The notes: generated by a model not told the origin, from the sequence alone. A stretch of 43,530 nt of DNA from Anaeromyxobacter soli (GCF_022808855.1 NZ_JAKZLF010000035.1:1-43530); one strand, 5' to 3'; numbered from the stretch's first letter, positions 26,112 through 36,067 are shown. Made by a program: numbers and translations.

Positions 26112-26921
26112 GTGACGAACGCCCGCGCCCCGGCCGCACCTCGCCGCGTCCGCATCGGCTCCCTCGAGATCGACGTGCTGGACCGCGAGGGGGCGCTCGA
26201 CGCCATCGAGGCGCTGGTCCTCTCTGGACGGGGCGGCGCGGTGTTCACGCCCAACGTCGACCATGTCGTGAAGGCGGAGCGAGATCCGCGGCTCCGCGCC
26301 GCCTACGCCGCGGCGGACCTGGCGGTCGCCGACGGCATGCCGCTCGTGTGGGCCTCGCGGCTCCTCGGCACGCCGCTCCCCGAACGCGTCGCCGGCGCCG
26401 ATCTCGTCGTTCCCCTCGCCGCGCGGGCGGCGCGCCGCGGCTGGCGGCTCTACCTCGTCGGTGGGGCGCCCGGGGACGCGGCCCGCGCGGCGGAGGTGCT
26501 CGCGCGCGATCCCGGGGTGACGATCGCCGGCGTCGACGCGCCCACCCTCGATCCCTCACCCGCGGGGGAGGAGGCGGGCCGCGCCGCCGCCGAGCGGGTG
26601 CGCGCCGCGCGCGCGGACCTCGTCCTCGCCGCGTTCGGGGCGCCGAAGCAGGAGCTCTGGATCCACCGCCACCTCGACCTGCTCCGCCCGGCGGTCGTGC
26701 TCGGCGTCGGCGCGAGCCTGGCGTTCGTCGCGGGGACCGTGCCGCGCGCGCCGCCCTGGATGTCGCGCGCCGGCCTCGAGTGGCTCCACCGGCTCCTGCG
26801 CGAGCCGCGCCGGCTGTGGCGCCGCTACCTCGTCGAGGACGCCGCGTTCGCCGCCGTCCTCGTCCGGAGCTGGCGCGAGGCGCGCCGCGCCGCGCGGGCT
26901 CCGGGAACGCGCACCCGCTGA
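26112..26921 (+). CDS. WecG/TagA/CpsF family glycosyltransferase
   Basis: 269 residues from a GTG at 26112. Family marks: FTPNVDHVVKAERDPRLRAAYAAADLAVADGMPLVWASRLLG, then ERVAGADLVVPL, YLVGGAPGDAARAAEVL, and AAFGAPKQELWIHRH. The final GVGASLAFVAGTVPRAPPWMSRAGLEWLHRLLREPRRLWRRY is the usual membrane-associating end. Members transfer N-acetylmannosamine(uronate) or similar sugars to lipid-linked intermediates of surface polysaccharide. It stands alone here, with no other polysaccharide genes, so the polymer is unknown. It starts 69 bp after fdhE on the same strand and may be co-transcribed. Confidence 0.92.
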   Translation: MTNARAPAAPRRVRIGSLEIDVLDREGALDAIEALVLSGRGGAVFTPNVDHVVKAERDPRLRAAYAAADLAVADGMPLVWASRLLGTPLPERVAGADLVVPLAARAARRGWRLYLVGGAPGDAARAAEVLARDPGVTIAGVDAPTLDPSPAGEEAGRAAAERVRAARADLVLAAFGAPKQELWIHRHLDLLRPAVVLGVGASLAFVAGTVPRAPPWMSRAGLEWLHRLLREPRRLWRRYLVEDAAFAAVLVRSWREARRAARAPGTRTR

Positions 26922-27026
26922 CGGGGGTGCGCGATCGGCCGTGCGGCCGGGCGACCGACTCGCGCGGCCGGGCTCGCCCCGCGAACGGGAGCGGCGCGGG
27001 TGGCGGGGCGCCGGCAGAACCGCAGG

Positions 27027-28196
27027 ATGCGCCGCCCCGGTGCGCTCGCCGCCGCCTGCCTCCTCGCCGCCGCGCGCTGCGGCGGCTCGGCCGCGAGCGG
27101 CGACGGGGCAGCAGCGCCGGGCTGCACGCTCGTGGAGGACGGCTGGGGTCCCGCGGGCACCGTGCCGATCCGGGTCGAGCGGGTCGCGACGGGCCTCGAG
27201 GTGCCCTGGGCGATCGCGTTCCTCCCCGGAGGCGACGCGCTCGTCACCGAGCGGCCCGGGCGCATCCGGCTCCTGCGCGGCGGCGCGCTCGAGGCGGAGC
27301 CGGTCGCGACCGTGCCGGTGGTGGCGGAGGGCGAGGGCGGGCTGCTCGGCATCGCCGCCGACCCCGGCTTCGCGGAGAACCGCCGCTTCTACACGTACCA
27401 CACGGCGGACGAGGACGGCCGCAGGGTGAACCGCGTCACCCGCTGGCTGCTCGCCGAGGATCGGCGCTCGGCGCGCGTCGAGCGCGTGATCCTCGACGGC
27501 ATCCCGGCGGCCGTGGTGCACGACGGGGGGCGCCTCCGCTTCGGTCCCGACGGCCAGCTCTACGTCGGCACCGGCGACGCGCGCGAGCCGGCGCGCGCGC
27601 AGGACCGCGGCTCACTGGGCGGAAAGCTCCTGCGCGTCACGACGGAGGGGGCGCCCGCGGACGGGAACCCGTTCCCCGGCAGCCCGGTCTTCCTCCTCGG
27701 GATCCGCAACACGCAGGCGTTCGACTTCCTCGACGCGCGGACGCTCGTCGTCGGCGATCACGGCCCGAGCGGCGACACCGGCCGGAGCGGGCACGACGAG
27801 GTGGACGTCGCGCGCGCCGGCGCGAACCTCGGCTGGCCGGACGTGTACTCCTGCGACACGGGGGAGGGCGTCACCACACCGGCCATCGTCTGGAGCCGCG
27901 CGGCGCCGCCGGGCGGGGGGAGCGTCTACCGCGGTGAGGCGGTCCCGGCGTGGAAGGGGAGCTTCCTCGTCGGGATCCTCGGCGCGCGCCACCTGCACCG
28001 GATCGTGCTCCGCGAGGACGGACGCGTGCAGGCGCACGAGGTCTACCTGCAGGGCGAGCCGCCCGAGGGGCTCGGCCGCGTCCGCGACGTTCAGCAGGGG
28101 CCGGACGGCGCGGTGTGGGTCACGACGAGCAACTGCGACGGCCGCGGGACCTGCCCGCCCGAGAAGGACGTGGTGGCGCGGATCGTGGCGCGGTGA
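27027..28196 (+). CDS. PQQ-type aldose/sugar dehydrogenase (Gdh/Yli-like beta-propeller), exported
   Basis: 389 residues from the ATG at 27027 (a GTG at 27000 is possible). An N-terminal signal (RPGALAAACLLAAARCGG) has a cysteine but not a clean lipobox. The beta-propeller shows the soluble glucose dehydrogenase pattern: VPWAIAFLPGGDALVTERPGRI, EGGLLGIAADPGF, the catalytic His in VVHDGGRLRFGPDGQLYVGTGD, GNPFPGSPVFLLGIRNTQAFDF, and NLGWPDVYSCDTG. It would oxidise sugars or related substrates with PQQ in the periplasm and pass electrons on. PQQ synthesis genes are not in the window; some members use other cofactors. Appears monocistronic. Confidence 0.88.
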   Translation: MRRPGALAAACLLAAARCGGSAASGDGAAAPGCTLVEDGWGPAGTVPIRVERVATGLEVPWAIAFLPGGDALVTERPGRIRLLRGGALEAEPVATVPVVAEGEGGLLGIAADPGFAENRRFYTYHTADEDGRRVNRVTRWLLAEDRRSARVERVILDGIPAAVVHDGGRLRFGPDGQLYVGTGDAREPARAQDRGSLGGKLLRVTTEGAPADGNPFPGSPVFLLGIRNTQAFDFLDARTLVVGDHGPSGDTGRSGHDEVDVARAGANLGWPDVYSCDTGEGVTTPAIVWSRAAPPGGGSVYRGEAVPAWKGSFLVGILGARHLHRIVLREDGRVQAHEVYLQGEPPEGLGRVRDVQQGPDGAVWVTTSNCDGRGTCPPEKDVVARIVAR

Positions 28197-28211
28197 GCGC
28201 GGCGCCTCGGG

Positions 28212-28466
28212 TCAGCGGAGCCCGATGAGCTGGCCGAGCCGCTTCTGCGCGGTCCCCGCATGGGGCGCGGGGATGCGGAGCCCGAGGGAGAGCGGCTCGT
28301 TGAGCCGTGCGCCGAGGTGCTTCAGGCCGGCCGGGAGGAGGTCGGCCGTGGAGGCCAGGTCGAGCCCACCCGGGAGCGCCCGCGTCCGGCGGCGTCGGCG
28401 CGACGCGAGGGCGAGCGTCATCACGAAAGCGGCGCAGAGGGTGAGGAGCGCGATCCCGACGGGCAT
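28212..28466 (-). CDS. Small single-span membrane protein, unknown function
   Basis: 84 residues from the ATG at 28466, preceded by a good ribosome site (AGGTGA, 5 bases away), which is the main reason to call it. One N-terminal membrane helix (PVGIALLTLCAAFVMTLALA) is followed by SRRRRRTR, so N-out/C-in is expected. The cytosolic tail GGLDLASTADLLPAGLKHLGARLNEPLSLGLRIPAPHAG has no motif I recognise. It is convergent with the sugar dehydrogenase gene (15 bp between stops) and divergent from draG. Could be a small regulator or a membrane anchor; not assignable. Confidence 0.6.
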   Translation of the reverse strand: MPVGIALLTLCAAFVMTLALASRRRRRTRALPGGLDLASTADLLPAGLKHLGARLNEPLSLGLRIPAPHAGTAQKRLGQLIGLR

Positions 28467-28788
28467 GGTGTCACCTGGCGCGGCCGCCTGTTCGGCCGCA
28501 GACCTCCGAAGCTAGATCCCGGTCGCCAGGGCGTGACCCCCCCAGATAGGTCGCCCATGGCCCGCACCCTGGCCACAGCGGCCGGGGGGTCTCTCGCTCG
28601 CTGGCCACACCCAGAGCTCGACGCGACGGGCGAGGCGACCCGGCTTCGCTTCGCGGCTCGGGGACGACTTCACCACCGGTGCCGTGGTCGCGCCCTGGTC
28701 GTCCCGCTCGACGAGCTCCTCCAGCTCGTCGGCGCGGGAGGAGCGGCACCGCGGCGACCGGGGTACGCTTCTCGCAGGGCTGGCGCTC
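28467..28788. other. Intergenic region between the small membrane protein and draG
   Basis: No convincing gene. Contains GCGGCCG-CCTGTT-CGGCCGC (28480-28499), close to the start of the minus-strand gene, and GACGAGCT-CCTCC-AGCTCGTC (28710-28730). The draG frame is open back to 28684, but that part is Ser/Arg-rich and unlike the family. No -24/-12 motif with correct spacing was seen. Confidence 0.5.
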
Positions 28789-29709
28789 GTGCCACCGCTC
28801 TCCCTGCATCTCCCCGACGTGCGCGACCGCGCCCGGGCGGCGTTCCTGGGCGCGGCGGTCGGCGACGCGCTCGGCGCGACCGTCGAGTTCATGACGGCGA
28901 GCGAGATCCGCGCCTCGCTCGGCGTGCATCGGGAGATCACCGGCGGCGGCTGGCTTCACCTGAGGCCGGGGACCGTCACGGACGACACGGAGATGTCGCT
29001 CTGCCTCGCCCGCGCGATCGACGCCGCGGGAAGCTGGTCCCTCCGCGGCGCCGCGGACGCGCTCGCCGGCTGGCTCCGGGCCGGACCGGTGGACGTCGGC
29101 TCGACCTGCCGGCGCGGCCTCCGCCGCTACATGCTCGACGGCACGCTCGAGGGACCGCCGCACGACGGCGACGCGGGCAACGGGGCGGCGGTGCGGATGC
29201 CGCCCGTCGCGCTCCTCTCGCTCGGCGATCCCGCGATGCTCCGCCGCGTCGCGCTCGAGCAGGGCCACCTCACGCACCACCACCCGCTCTCCGACGCGGC
29301 GTGCCTGCTCGTGGGCGAGCTCGTCCAGCTCGGCTGCCTGGGGCTGTCGCTGCGCCGCCTGGGCGCCGCCGCGGCCGCGCTCGTCACCGCCGAGCCGCGC
29401 TTCCGCTTCGCGCCGTACCCGGGCCTCGCCACCGGCTACGTCGTCGACACGCTCCAGACCGTGCTCCACTTCTTCTTCGCGACACGATCGTTCGAGGAGT
29501 GCCTGATCGCGGTCGTGAACCAGGGCGGCGACGCCGACACGACCGCGGCGATCGCCGGTGCCATCGCCGGCGCGTACCACGGCCCCGACGCCATCCCGCG
29601 GCGCTGGCTCAGGCGGCTCGACCCCGGGCTCGTGGAGGAGCTCGGGCGGCTCTCGACGCGCCTCGTGGAGCTGTCACCCGTCGGTCGCGGGGCGCCACCG
29701 CGGGTTTGA
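28789..29709 (+). CDS. draG: ADP-ribosyl-[dinitrogen reductase] hydrolase DraG
   Basis: Removes ADP-ribose from the inactivating arginine of NifH, switching nitrogenase back on. The 306-residue product from GTG 28789 (CAGGG upstream) is near the Rhodospirillum DraG length. The di-manganese site is readable: TDDTEM (64-69) near the start and GGDADTTAAIAGAIAGA near the end, plus the family opening RARAAFLGAAVGDALGATVEF and the later DAGNGAAVRMPPVAL. Being DraG rather than a general ADP-ribosylglycohydrolase is supported by draT next door and the nif cluster. Unusually it is convergent with draT, 7 bp between stop codons, instead of forming a draTG operon. Confidence 0.93.
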   Translation: MPPLSLHLPDVRDRARAAFLGAAVGDALGATVEFMTASEIRASLGVHREITGGGWLHLRPGTVTDDTEMSLCLARAIDAAGSWSLRGAADALAGWLRAGPVDVGSTCRRGLRRYMLDGTLEGPPHDGDAGNGAAVRMPPVALLSLGDPAMLRRVALEQGHLTHHHPLSDAACLLVGELVQLGCLGLSLRRLGAAAAALVTAEPRFRFAPYPGLATGYVVDTLQTVLHFFFATRSFEECLIAVVNQGGDADTTAAIAGAIAGAYHGPDAIPRRWLRRLDPGLVEELGRLSTRLVELSPVGRGAPPRV

Positions 29710-29716
29710 GTCGGCT

Positions 29717-30505
29717 TCAGAAGAGCACGCGCCGGACCCGCGCCTCGCCGCCGACGGCGAGCCACTCGCGCTCGCCTCGCAGGATGGCGCGGGGAAAGAC
29801 GTCCGGCGCGAGGAAGACGCGGGGGAGCGCGACCCGCACCTCCCACACGGTCGAGCCGAACTCCCACGCGCGCTCGCGATCGTCGGTGAACGAGCAGAGG
29901 TTGTTGAGCCGTACGATCCACTCGTGCCGGCCCACCTGCGAGACGATCTCGTGGTCGCCGGGATCGTTCACCCCGCGCCAGAGCGTCACCCAGCGCGCGC
30001 CCGGGCGACGCCGCGCGAGCTCGTACTGCGTGAAGGTGTAGACGAGGTCGAGCTGGTCGAGGATCGCGCTCGTGCAGGCGCTGCCGCGCGTGCGGTCCTG
30101 CGCGTAGCGCGCGTACTCGGGCCCGTCGACGGCGCGGATCGGCGCGCGGTGGAAGCAGGGCGGGAGGCCCATGCGGCTCTCGACCCAGCCCTTCAGCACC
30201 GCGCCCTCGACGCTCGACGCGTCGACGCCCCAGCCGCGCAGGAAGCGCAGGTAGGAGTTCTTGAGGCTCCGCCGCGCCGAGGCGGTCGCCTGCTCGGCCC
30301 AGTGATGGAGCTGGAAGCGCACCGAGAGCCAGTCGTCGAACATGAGCGCCCGCGCGACCGGGTCGTCGAGCGCGTCGAGCGCGCGGAAGAGGAAGGCGTT
30401 CGAGGACCGCACGCCCTGGATCTCCAGAGGCACGGGGTGCTCGTTGAACTGGCAGCTCGCGATCACCCAGGGAGGCAGGTTGCAGCGGTTGAGCGAGATC
30501 GTCAT
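29717..30505 (-). CDS. draT: NAD+-dinitrogen-reductase ADP-ribosyltransferase DraT
   Basis: Inactivates NifH by ADP-ribosylating one arginine when ammonium or darkness/energy limitation calls for it. 262 residues from ATG 30505, opening [30 protein letters not shown] as in DraT proteins, then [28 protein letters not shown] and the NAD-binding region [18 protein letters not shown]. The target arginine is present in this NifH (R99). The frame extends to 30559 but only via TTG and with unrelated sequence. It is convergent with draG and divergent from nifA; the 104 bp between draT and nifA hold the nifA-side sigma-54 promoter. Separate transcription of T and G would allow independent dosing (inference). 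Confidence 0.93.
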   Translation of the reverse strand: MTISLNRCNLPPWVIASCQFNEHPVPLEIQGVRSSNAFLFRALDALDDPVARALMFDDWLSVRFQLHHWAEQATASARRSLKNSYLRFLRGWGVDASSVEGAVLKGWVESRMGLPPCFHRAPIRAVDGPEYARYAQDRTRGSACTSAILDQLDLVYTFTQYELARRRPGARWVTLWRGVNDPGDHEIVSQVGRHEWIVRLNNLCSFTDDRERAWEFGSTVWEVRVALPRVFLAPDVFPRAILRGEREWLAVGGEARVRRVLF

Positions 30506-30593
30506 GGTCGGTCGCGCCGGGAGCCCGCGGGATCCGGCCGTGTTCACGGCGTCCTGCAAGAACCGGCGCCTCCCCCTCGCCCGCTCGAGACGC

Positions 30594-30609
30594 TGGCACC
30601 GCGCTTGCG
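30594..30609 (+). promoter_or_regulatory. Sigma-54 (-24/-12) promoter at the nifA start
   Basis: TGGCAC-CGCGC-TTGCG, 10 bases between GG and GC, near-perfect consensus. It ends one base before the first ATG (30610). Transcription would start near 30620, which is 2 bases before the second in-frame ATG (30622), so this promoter would give an almost leaderless nifA mRNA. Confidence 0.7.
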
Positions 30610-30621
30610 ATGGGGGAGGGC

Positions 30622-32181
30622 ATGCACGGCCGCGAGGCGCGCGAGGTCCAGGCCCTGCACGACGCCGCGCGCGTCCTCTGGCTCGCGACGGATCTCCGCG
30701 AGGCCCTGGACGCGACGCTGGCGGTGCTGCAGCTCGAGCTCGGGATGGAGAACGGGACCCTCTCGCTCTTCGACCCCGTGACGGGGGAGGTGTTCATCGA
30801 GGCGGCGCCGGAGATGCGCGACCGCGAGCGGATCCTCGGGCGCCTGCGGCCGGGGGAGGGGATCATCGGGCGGATCTTCGCGACCGGCATGCCCATCGCC
30901 GTGCCCGACGTGGGGGACGAGCCGCTGTTCCTCAACCGGACCGGGACCTGGCGCGATCTCAGGGAGGAGCCGCGGGCGTTCCTCGGCGTCCCCGTCCGCC
31001 ACGGCCGGACCACGCTGGGCGTGCTCACCGTCGACCGGCGCCACAGCGCGGGCCCCATCTCCTTCGAGCGCGACCTCCGCTTCCTCGAGATCCTCGCGGG
31101 CATGATCGGCGCGCGCGTCCGGCTGCAGGAGCTCGAGAACCCGCGCCGCCGGGCGGTGCTGGAGGAGGAGGCCGGCGCGCCCGAGGCGCGGCTCCCGGGC
31201 ATGGTGGGGGTGGGGCGCCGGATGCGCGAGGTGCTCGAGCGCGTCGAGCGGGTCGCCCGCAGCCGGGCGACCGTGCTCGTGCGCGGCGAGAGCGGCACCG
31301 GGAAGGAGCTCGTCGCGCGGGCGCTCCACGAGGCGAGCCCGCGCACCGGGCGGCCCTTCGTGGCGCTCAACTGCGCGGCGCTCCCGGAGGCGCTCCTCGA
31401 GAGCGAGCTCTTCGGGCACGAGAAGGGCGCGTTCACCGGGGCCGCCGCCGGCACGAAGGGCCGCTTCGAGCTCGCCGACGGCGGGACGCTGTTCCTCGAC
31501 GAGGTCGGCGAGCTGTCCCTCTCCGCGCAGGCCAAGCTCCTCCGCGCCATCCAGGAGCGCCAGTTCGAGCGCGTGGGGGGGAGGCGCCCGGTGACCGTCG
31601 ACGTCCGCATCGTCGCGGCGACGAACCGCGATCTCGACGCCGCCGTGAAGGAAGGCGAGTTCCGGCTCGACCTCTTCCATCGCCTCTCCGTCGTGACCGT
31701 GCTGCTCCCCCCGCTGCGCGAGCGGCGCGAGGACCTCCCGGCCCTCGCGGAGCACCTCGTCCGCGAGCTGTCGGAGGAGAACGGGCGCGAGGTGCGGCTC
31801 GGCGGGGACGCGCTCGAGGCGCTCCTCGCGCACGACTGGCCGGGCAACGTCCGGCAGCTCCGGAACGTGCTCGAGGCGGCGATCGTCTCGACCGAGGCGG
31901 CGGTGCTGCGGGCCGCCCACCTCGGGCTCGAGCCGGCGCGCGAGGCGCCGGGGGACGCGTGCGCGTGCGTCCGCGACGCGAGGGCGAGGGCGGCGGGCCT
32001 GGACGCGCCGCCCGCGGCGGCCGCGGAAGGAGCCGTCCCGGCCGGCGAGGAGCGCGAGGTGCGGCTCGCGCTCGAGCGCGCCGGGTTCGTGAAGGCGAAG
32101 GCGGCGCGCCTGCTCGGGATGACGGTCCGCCAGCTCGACTGGCGCGTCCGCAAGTACGGGATCGCCGTCGAGCGGTTCTGA
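30622..32181 (+). CDS. nifA: Nif-specific sigma-54 transcriptional activator NifA
   Basis: 519 residues. Layout: N-terminal GAF domain (about 10-165, with [22 protein letters not shown], the usual NifA GAF text), AAA+ domain with Walker A GESGTGKE (222-229), intact GAFTGA (269-274), [25 protein letters not shown] and [13 protein letters not shown], then a variable linker and an HTH ([24 protein letters not shown]) as in NifA. The linker has CAC but not the CX4C pattern linked to oxygen-sensitive NifA. An earlier ATG at 30610 lies inside or upstream of the predicted promoter start, so I use 30622 (GGGGGAGGG just before it). Would activate nifH at 35101 and possibly itself. Divergent from draT. 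Confidence 0.92.
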   Translation: MHGREAREVQALHDAARVLWLATDLREALDATLAVLQLELGMENGTLSLFDPVTGEVFIEAAPEMRDRERILGRLRPGEGIIGRIFATGMPIAVPDVGDEPLFLNRTGTWRDLREEPRAFLGVPVRHGRTTLGVLTVDRRHSAGPISFERDLRFLEILAGMIGARVRLQELENPRRRAVLEEEAGAPEARLPGMVGVGRRMREVLERVERVARSRATVLVRGESGTGKELVARALHEASPRTGRPFVALNCAALPEALLESELFGHEKGAFTGAAAGTKGRFELADGGTLFLDEVGELSLSAQAKLLRAIQERQFERVGGRRPVTVDVRIVAATNRDLDAAVKEGEFRLDLFHRLSVVTVLLPPLRERREDLPALAEHLVRELSEENGREVRLGGDALEALLAHDWPGNVRQLRNVLEAAIVSTEAAVLRAAHLGLEPAREAPGDACACVRDARARAAGLDAPPAAAAEGAVPAGEEREVRLALERAGFVKAKAARLLGMTVRQLDWRVRKYGIAVERF

Positions 32182-32209
32182 ACGGCCCGCGCGCCGCGCG
32201 GAGGTGAAC

Positions 32210-32668
32210 GTGGACGACGACGTCGGGATCCGGGGGGCCACCCCCGCGGACACGGAGCCGCTCGCGCGGCTCCTCGGGATCCTGTTCTCCATCGAGGCGG
32301 ACTTCCGCCCCGACCCGGAGCGGCAGCGGCGCGGGCTCGCGCTCATGCTGGGCGAGCCGGAGCGGCGCGCGGTGCTCGTCGCCGAGCGCGGGGGCGAGGT
32401 CGTCGGGATGGTCACCGCCCAGCTCGTCGTCTCCACCGCGGAGGGCGGGCCGGCGGCGCTCGTCGAGGACCTGGTGGTCGAGGCGGCGGAGCGCGGACGC
32501 GGCGTGGGGCGCCGGCTGCTCGAGGCGATCGAGGGCTGGGCCGCCGCGCGCGGCGCGTCGCGCCTGCAGCTCCTCGCGGATCGGGAGAACGACCCGGCCC
32601 TCGCCTTCTACGCGCGGACGGGCTGGCGGGCGACGCGCCTCGTGTGCCTGCGGCGCGGCGGCCGCTGA
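32210..32668 (+). CDS. GNAT family N-acetyltransferase
   Basis: 152 residues from the GTG at 32210, which has GGAGG five bases before it (a GTG at 32204 overlaps that site). GNAT features: GIRGATPADTEPLARL at the start, VLVAERGGEVVGMVTAQLVV in the core strands, the acetyl-CoA pyrophosphate loop in EDLVVEAAERGRGVGRRLLEAIE (R-G-x-G-x-G type), and ENDPALAFYARTGWRATRLV with the usual FYxxxGF-like motif. The acceptor is unknown. It begins 28 bp after nifA on the same strand, so it is probably co-transcribed; a GNAT in this place is not part of the standard nif set. Confidence 0.9.
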   Translation: MDDDVGIRGATPADTEPLARLLGILFSIEADFRPDPERQRRGLALMLGEPERRAVLVAERGGEVVGMVTAQLVVSTAEGGPAALVEDLVVEAAERGRGVGRRLLEAIEGWAAARGASRLQLLADRENDPALAFYARTGWRATRLVCLRRGGR

Positions 32669-32704
32669 GCCTGAACGGCGCATCATGTTCCGGAAATCGA
32701 GTCG

Positions 32705-32832
32705 ACGAGCGAAGCGAGTCCGCGGGGCGCCACCGCGATGGCGGCGAAGCCGCCCGCGGCGGCGCACGGGACCCGGCGCGCCGGGGTGGGGCCCCGACGA
32801 GCTCTGCTCGGCGGGGCGGGGGCGCAGCCCTC
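32705..32832. repeat. Structured dispersed repeat, copy B
   Basis: Starts 36 bp after the GNAT stop. The last about 72 bases match 19434-19503 almost base for base, including the hairpin CCCCGACGAGC / GCTCGGCGGGG (one mismatch here) and GGGCGCAGCCC. The left part (GACGAGCGAAGCGAGTCCGC and GGCGGCGAAGC) also matches copy A, but the two middle hairpins of A are missing. Marks the left side of the HNH segment. Confidence 0.7.
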
Positions 32833-33427
32833 ATCATTCGTCACAAGTTCGGGTACTCGCCGGACGAGCGGCGGGTGTTTCGACCACGGCTTCCGTGCGC
32901 ATGACGGATTCGGGGCATCGACGGGGTCGGCGCACGCGCTCGTGCTCGACCCCGATGAACGCGGGAAGGCGGCGGAGCAGGCGAGCGTCTCGTCGTGGTC
33001 GAACCGGGCCCAGCGACGGCGTGACTTCGCGCGGGGAGCTCGCGGACTTCTCGAAGGCGCCTCCGCAGCTCGCCCCGAAGCACGCCCTGGAGCGTCGCGG
33101 AAGGTCGACCGTATTCACCTTGGGTGACAACTATCGCCAGCGGTAGTGCCGGTCGGTGCCGCGGCTCTTCTCGCGACGAAGCAAGACGTCCCAGATGCGG
33201 TGGGTGAGACATTTCCCATTGACGCCTTCTCGCTTCGATCGCGCTCGGCATATGAGTAGGCGCGGGAGGGCCGCTCTCGCGAACGTGCCCCGCGCGTGAA
33301 GCGCGCGCCGATCGGTTTGAGGCTCCGACGAGGGCGCAGCGGAGAACGCCGCGCAGGCGCGAGCCTGGAGCGTCTCCGGAGCTCCGGAAATCGCGTGTTA
33401 CGAAGGGTGTACTGGAGGTGCACACCC
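32833..33427. other. Gene-free, less GC-rich stretch upstream of the HNH gene
   Basis: Several short frames exist on both strands (for example 32834-33130 on the minus strand) but all are Arg/Ser/Pro-rich with no recognisable domain, so I call none. Base composition drops around 33110-33290, unlike the rest of the window. A perfect 14-bp palindrome TCCGGAGCTCCGGA lies at 33375-33388, 26 bp before the HNH ribosome site. Probably a decayed insertion or acquired flank. Confidence 0.5.
33375..33388. promoter_or_regulatory. 14-bp perfect palindrome upstream of the HNH gene, possible operator
   Basis: TCCGGAGCTCCGGA is 53 bp before the HNH ATG and clear of its ribosome site. A dimeric regulator could bind it; nothing in the window identifies which one. 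Confidence 0.3.
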
Positions 33428-34636
33428 ATGTCTGCGCCCGCTGCTCTCGAATCGAACGCGCTCGCGATCCGCCTGCGCGAGCTCGCCGGAGAGGAACGAA
33501 ACGTTCAGGTCGACTTCCTCCTGCACCTCGACGAGTTCGATCGGCGCCGCGCCTTCGTTGAAGCCGGCCATGCGTCCCTGTGGGCCTATTGCCTTGAGGC
33601 GCTCCACCTCCGCGAGGGCGCCGCCGGGCGGCGCATCCAGGCGATGCGCGTGCTGCGACGCTTTCCGACACTGGAAGCCCCACTCCGCGATGGCCGTCTC
33701 TGCCTTTCCACCGTCGCGCTCCTCGGCCAGGTGCTCACCGAGGAGAACGTGGACGACCTCCTCGCTCGCGCCGCCTTCCGGACCCGGGCCGAGGTCGAGC
33801 ACCTCGTCGCCTCCGTCCAGGCGCGCACCGCTCCGCGTGCTGGCCTCCGCAAGCTCACCGAACGCGCGCCCACCGCGGGAAGCGCAGCGCTGCAGCTCCC
33901 AGCTTCCGATGCCGGGCAGGCCGAGACGGCGACCGAGCCCGGCACCGCGAAGCCGACCCTCGATCCGGGACCCGCGGCCGGCGCTCTGCCGGGGCCCCCG
34001 CCCCCCGCAGCGCAGCCGAAGCGACGGGCCGAGACGCTCGCCGTCTCGGAGAGCCACTGGTCGCTCCGGGTCACGCTCGACCGCGCCTGCAAGGAGGACC
34101 TCGAGACGCTCCGGTCGCTTCTGTCGCACAAGGTCCCGGACGGCGACCTCGCGGCGGTGCTCCACGAGGCGATCCGCTGCGCCATCGAAAAGCACGGCAA
34201 GCGCAAGGGCGCGGTCGCGCCGGAGCGGAAGACGAAGAGAGCGAAGCAGGCCGGGACGACGATTGCCAGCGCGTCGAAGAAGACCGCGGCGAAGCCGCCG
34301 GCCGCGAGGACCACGATCCCGGCGATAGTGCGCCGCGCGGTGTGGACGCGCGACGGCGGGCGCTGCGCCTGGGTCGGCCCGGACGGCTGCCGCTGCAACA
34401 GCCGCTGGAAGCTCGAGCTCGACCACATCCAGCCCGCCGCCCTCGGGGGACCGTCCACGATCGAGAATCTTCGGCTCGCCTGCCGAGCTCACAACCTGCT
34501 TCACGCAGAGAGCACCTTCGGGCGCGAGCACATGGATCGCTTCCGCCGCGACGCGGGCGACGGGCCATCGTCGCTCTCGCTCGCTGACGTGGCGCCGCTG
34601 CGTCCCGTCAGGCAGCTGGGAATGTGGGCGCCGTGA
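33428..34636 (+). CDS. HNH endonuclease domain protein (DUF222-like layout)
   Basis: 402 residues from ATG 33428 with a strong GGAGGT eight bases upstream. The N-terminal half is helical (LAIRLRELAGEERNVQVDFLLHLDEFDRRRAFVEAGHASLWAYC, LRDGRLCLSTVALLGQVL), like the DUF222/HNH group. The middle, about 170-300, is Ala/Pro/Lys-rich and low complexity. The C-terminus carries the HNH fold: RDGGRCAWVGPDGCRC, LELDHIQPAALGGPSTIENLRLACRAHN (His, Asn, His). Such multi-copy HNH proteins are found in actinobacteria and myxobacteria; function is unclear, nuclease activity is expected. It sits between nifA/GNAT and nifH, flanked by repeat pieces on both sides (32705-32832 and about 34922), which suggests it came in as a unit. 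Confidence 0.88.
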   Translation: MSAPAALESNALAIRLRELAGEERNVQVDFLLHLDEFDRRRAFVEAGHASLWAYCLEALHLREGAAGRRIQAMRVLRRFPTLEAPLRDGRLCLSTVALLGQVLTEENVDDLLARAAFRTRAEVEHLVASVQARTAPRAGLRKLTERAPTAGSAALQLPASDAGQAETATEPGTAKPTLDPGPAAGALPGPPPPAAQPKRRAETLAVSESHWSLRVTLDRACKEDLETLRSLLSHKVPDGDLAAVLHEAIRCAIEKHGKRKGAVAPERKTKRAKQAGTTIASASKKTAAKPPAARTTIPAIVRRAVWTRDGGRCAWVGPDGCRCNSRWKLELDHIQPAALGGPSTIENLRLACRAHNLLHAESTFGREHMDRFRRDAGDGPSSLSLADVAPLRPVRQLGMWAP

Positions 34637-34942
34637 CCCTGCGGCAGCCGGCCCGGAGTTGGGAGAACCTCCGGCGAACCGGGGTTGGGTCGCATGGCCG
34701 CGCGGCCAGAGCGACGACTCGCCGCTCGCGTACTTCCGGGCTTCCGAACCCCTGCGCCCCCGCCGGTGACGCTCACCGCTCTGCCGCCCGCAGTGCTCCG
34801 CCCGGAGCGTTCCGGCGCGCGCGTGCTGACCCGTCGATGCCCAGCCGGAGCGCGCGGTGCGCCGCTCGGCCGACCGAAGCCGCTCCCTCGGTTCAGCAGC
34901 CGAAGATGTGACGAATCCTGAGGGCGCAGCCCCCGGTCATAA

Positions 34943-36040
<1,098 letters not shown>

Positions 36041-36067
36041 CGCAGGGCACGGGCGAGGAGAACGACG

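Noticed and set aside
32834-33146. Small protein genes between the GNAT and HNH genes
   Set aside because: Frames on both strands are Arg/Ser/Pro-rich, without ribosome sites or recognisable motifs; could not tell from chance.
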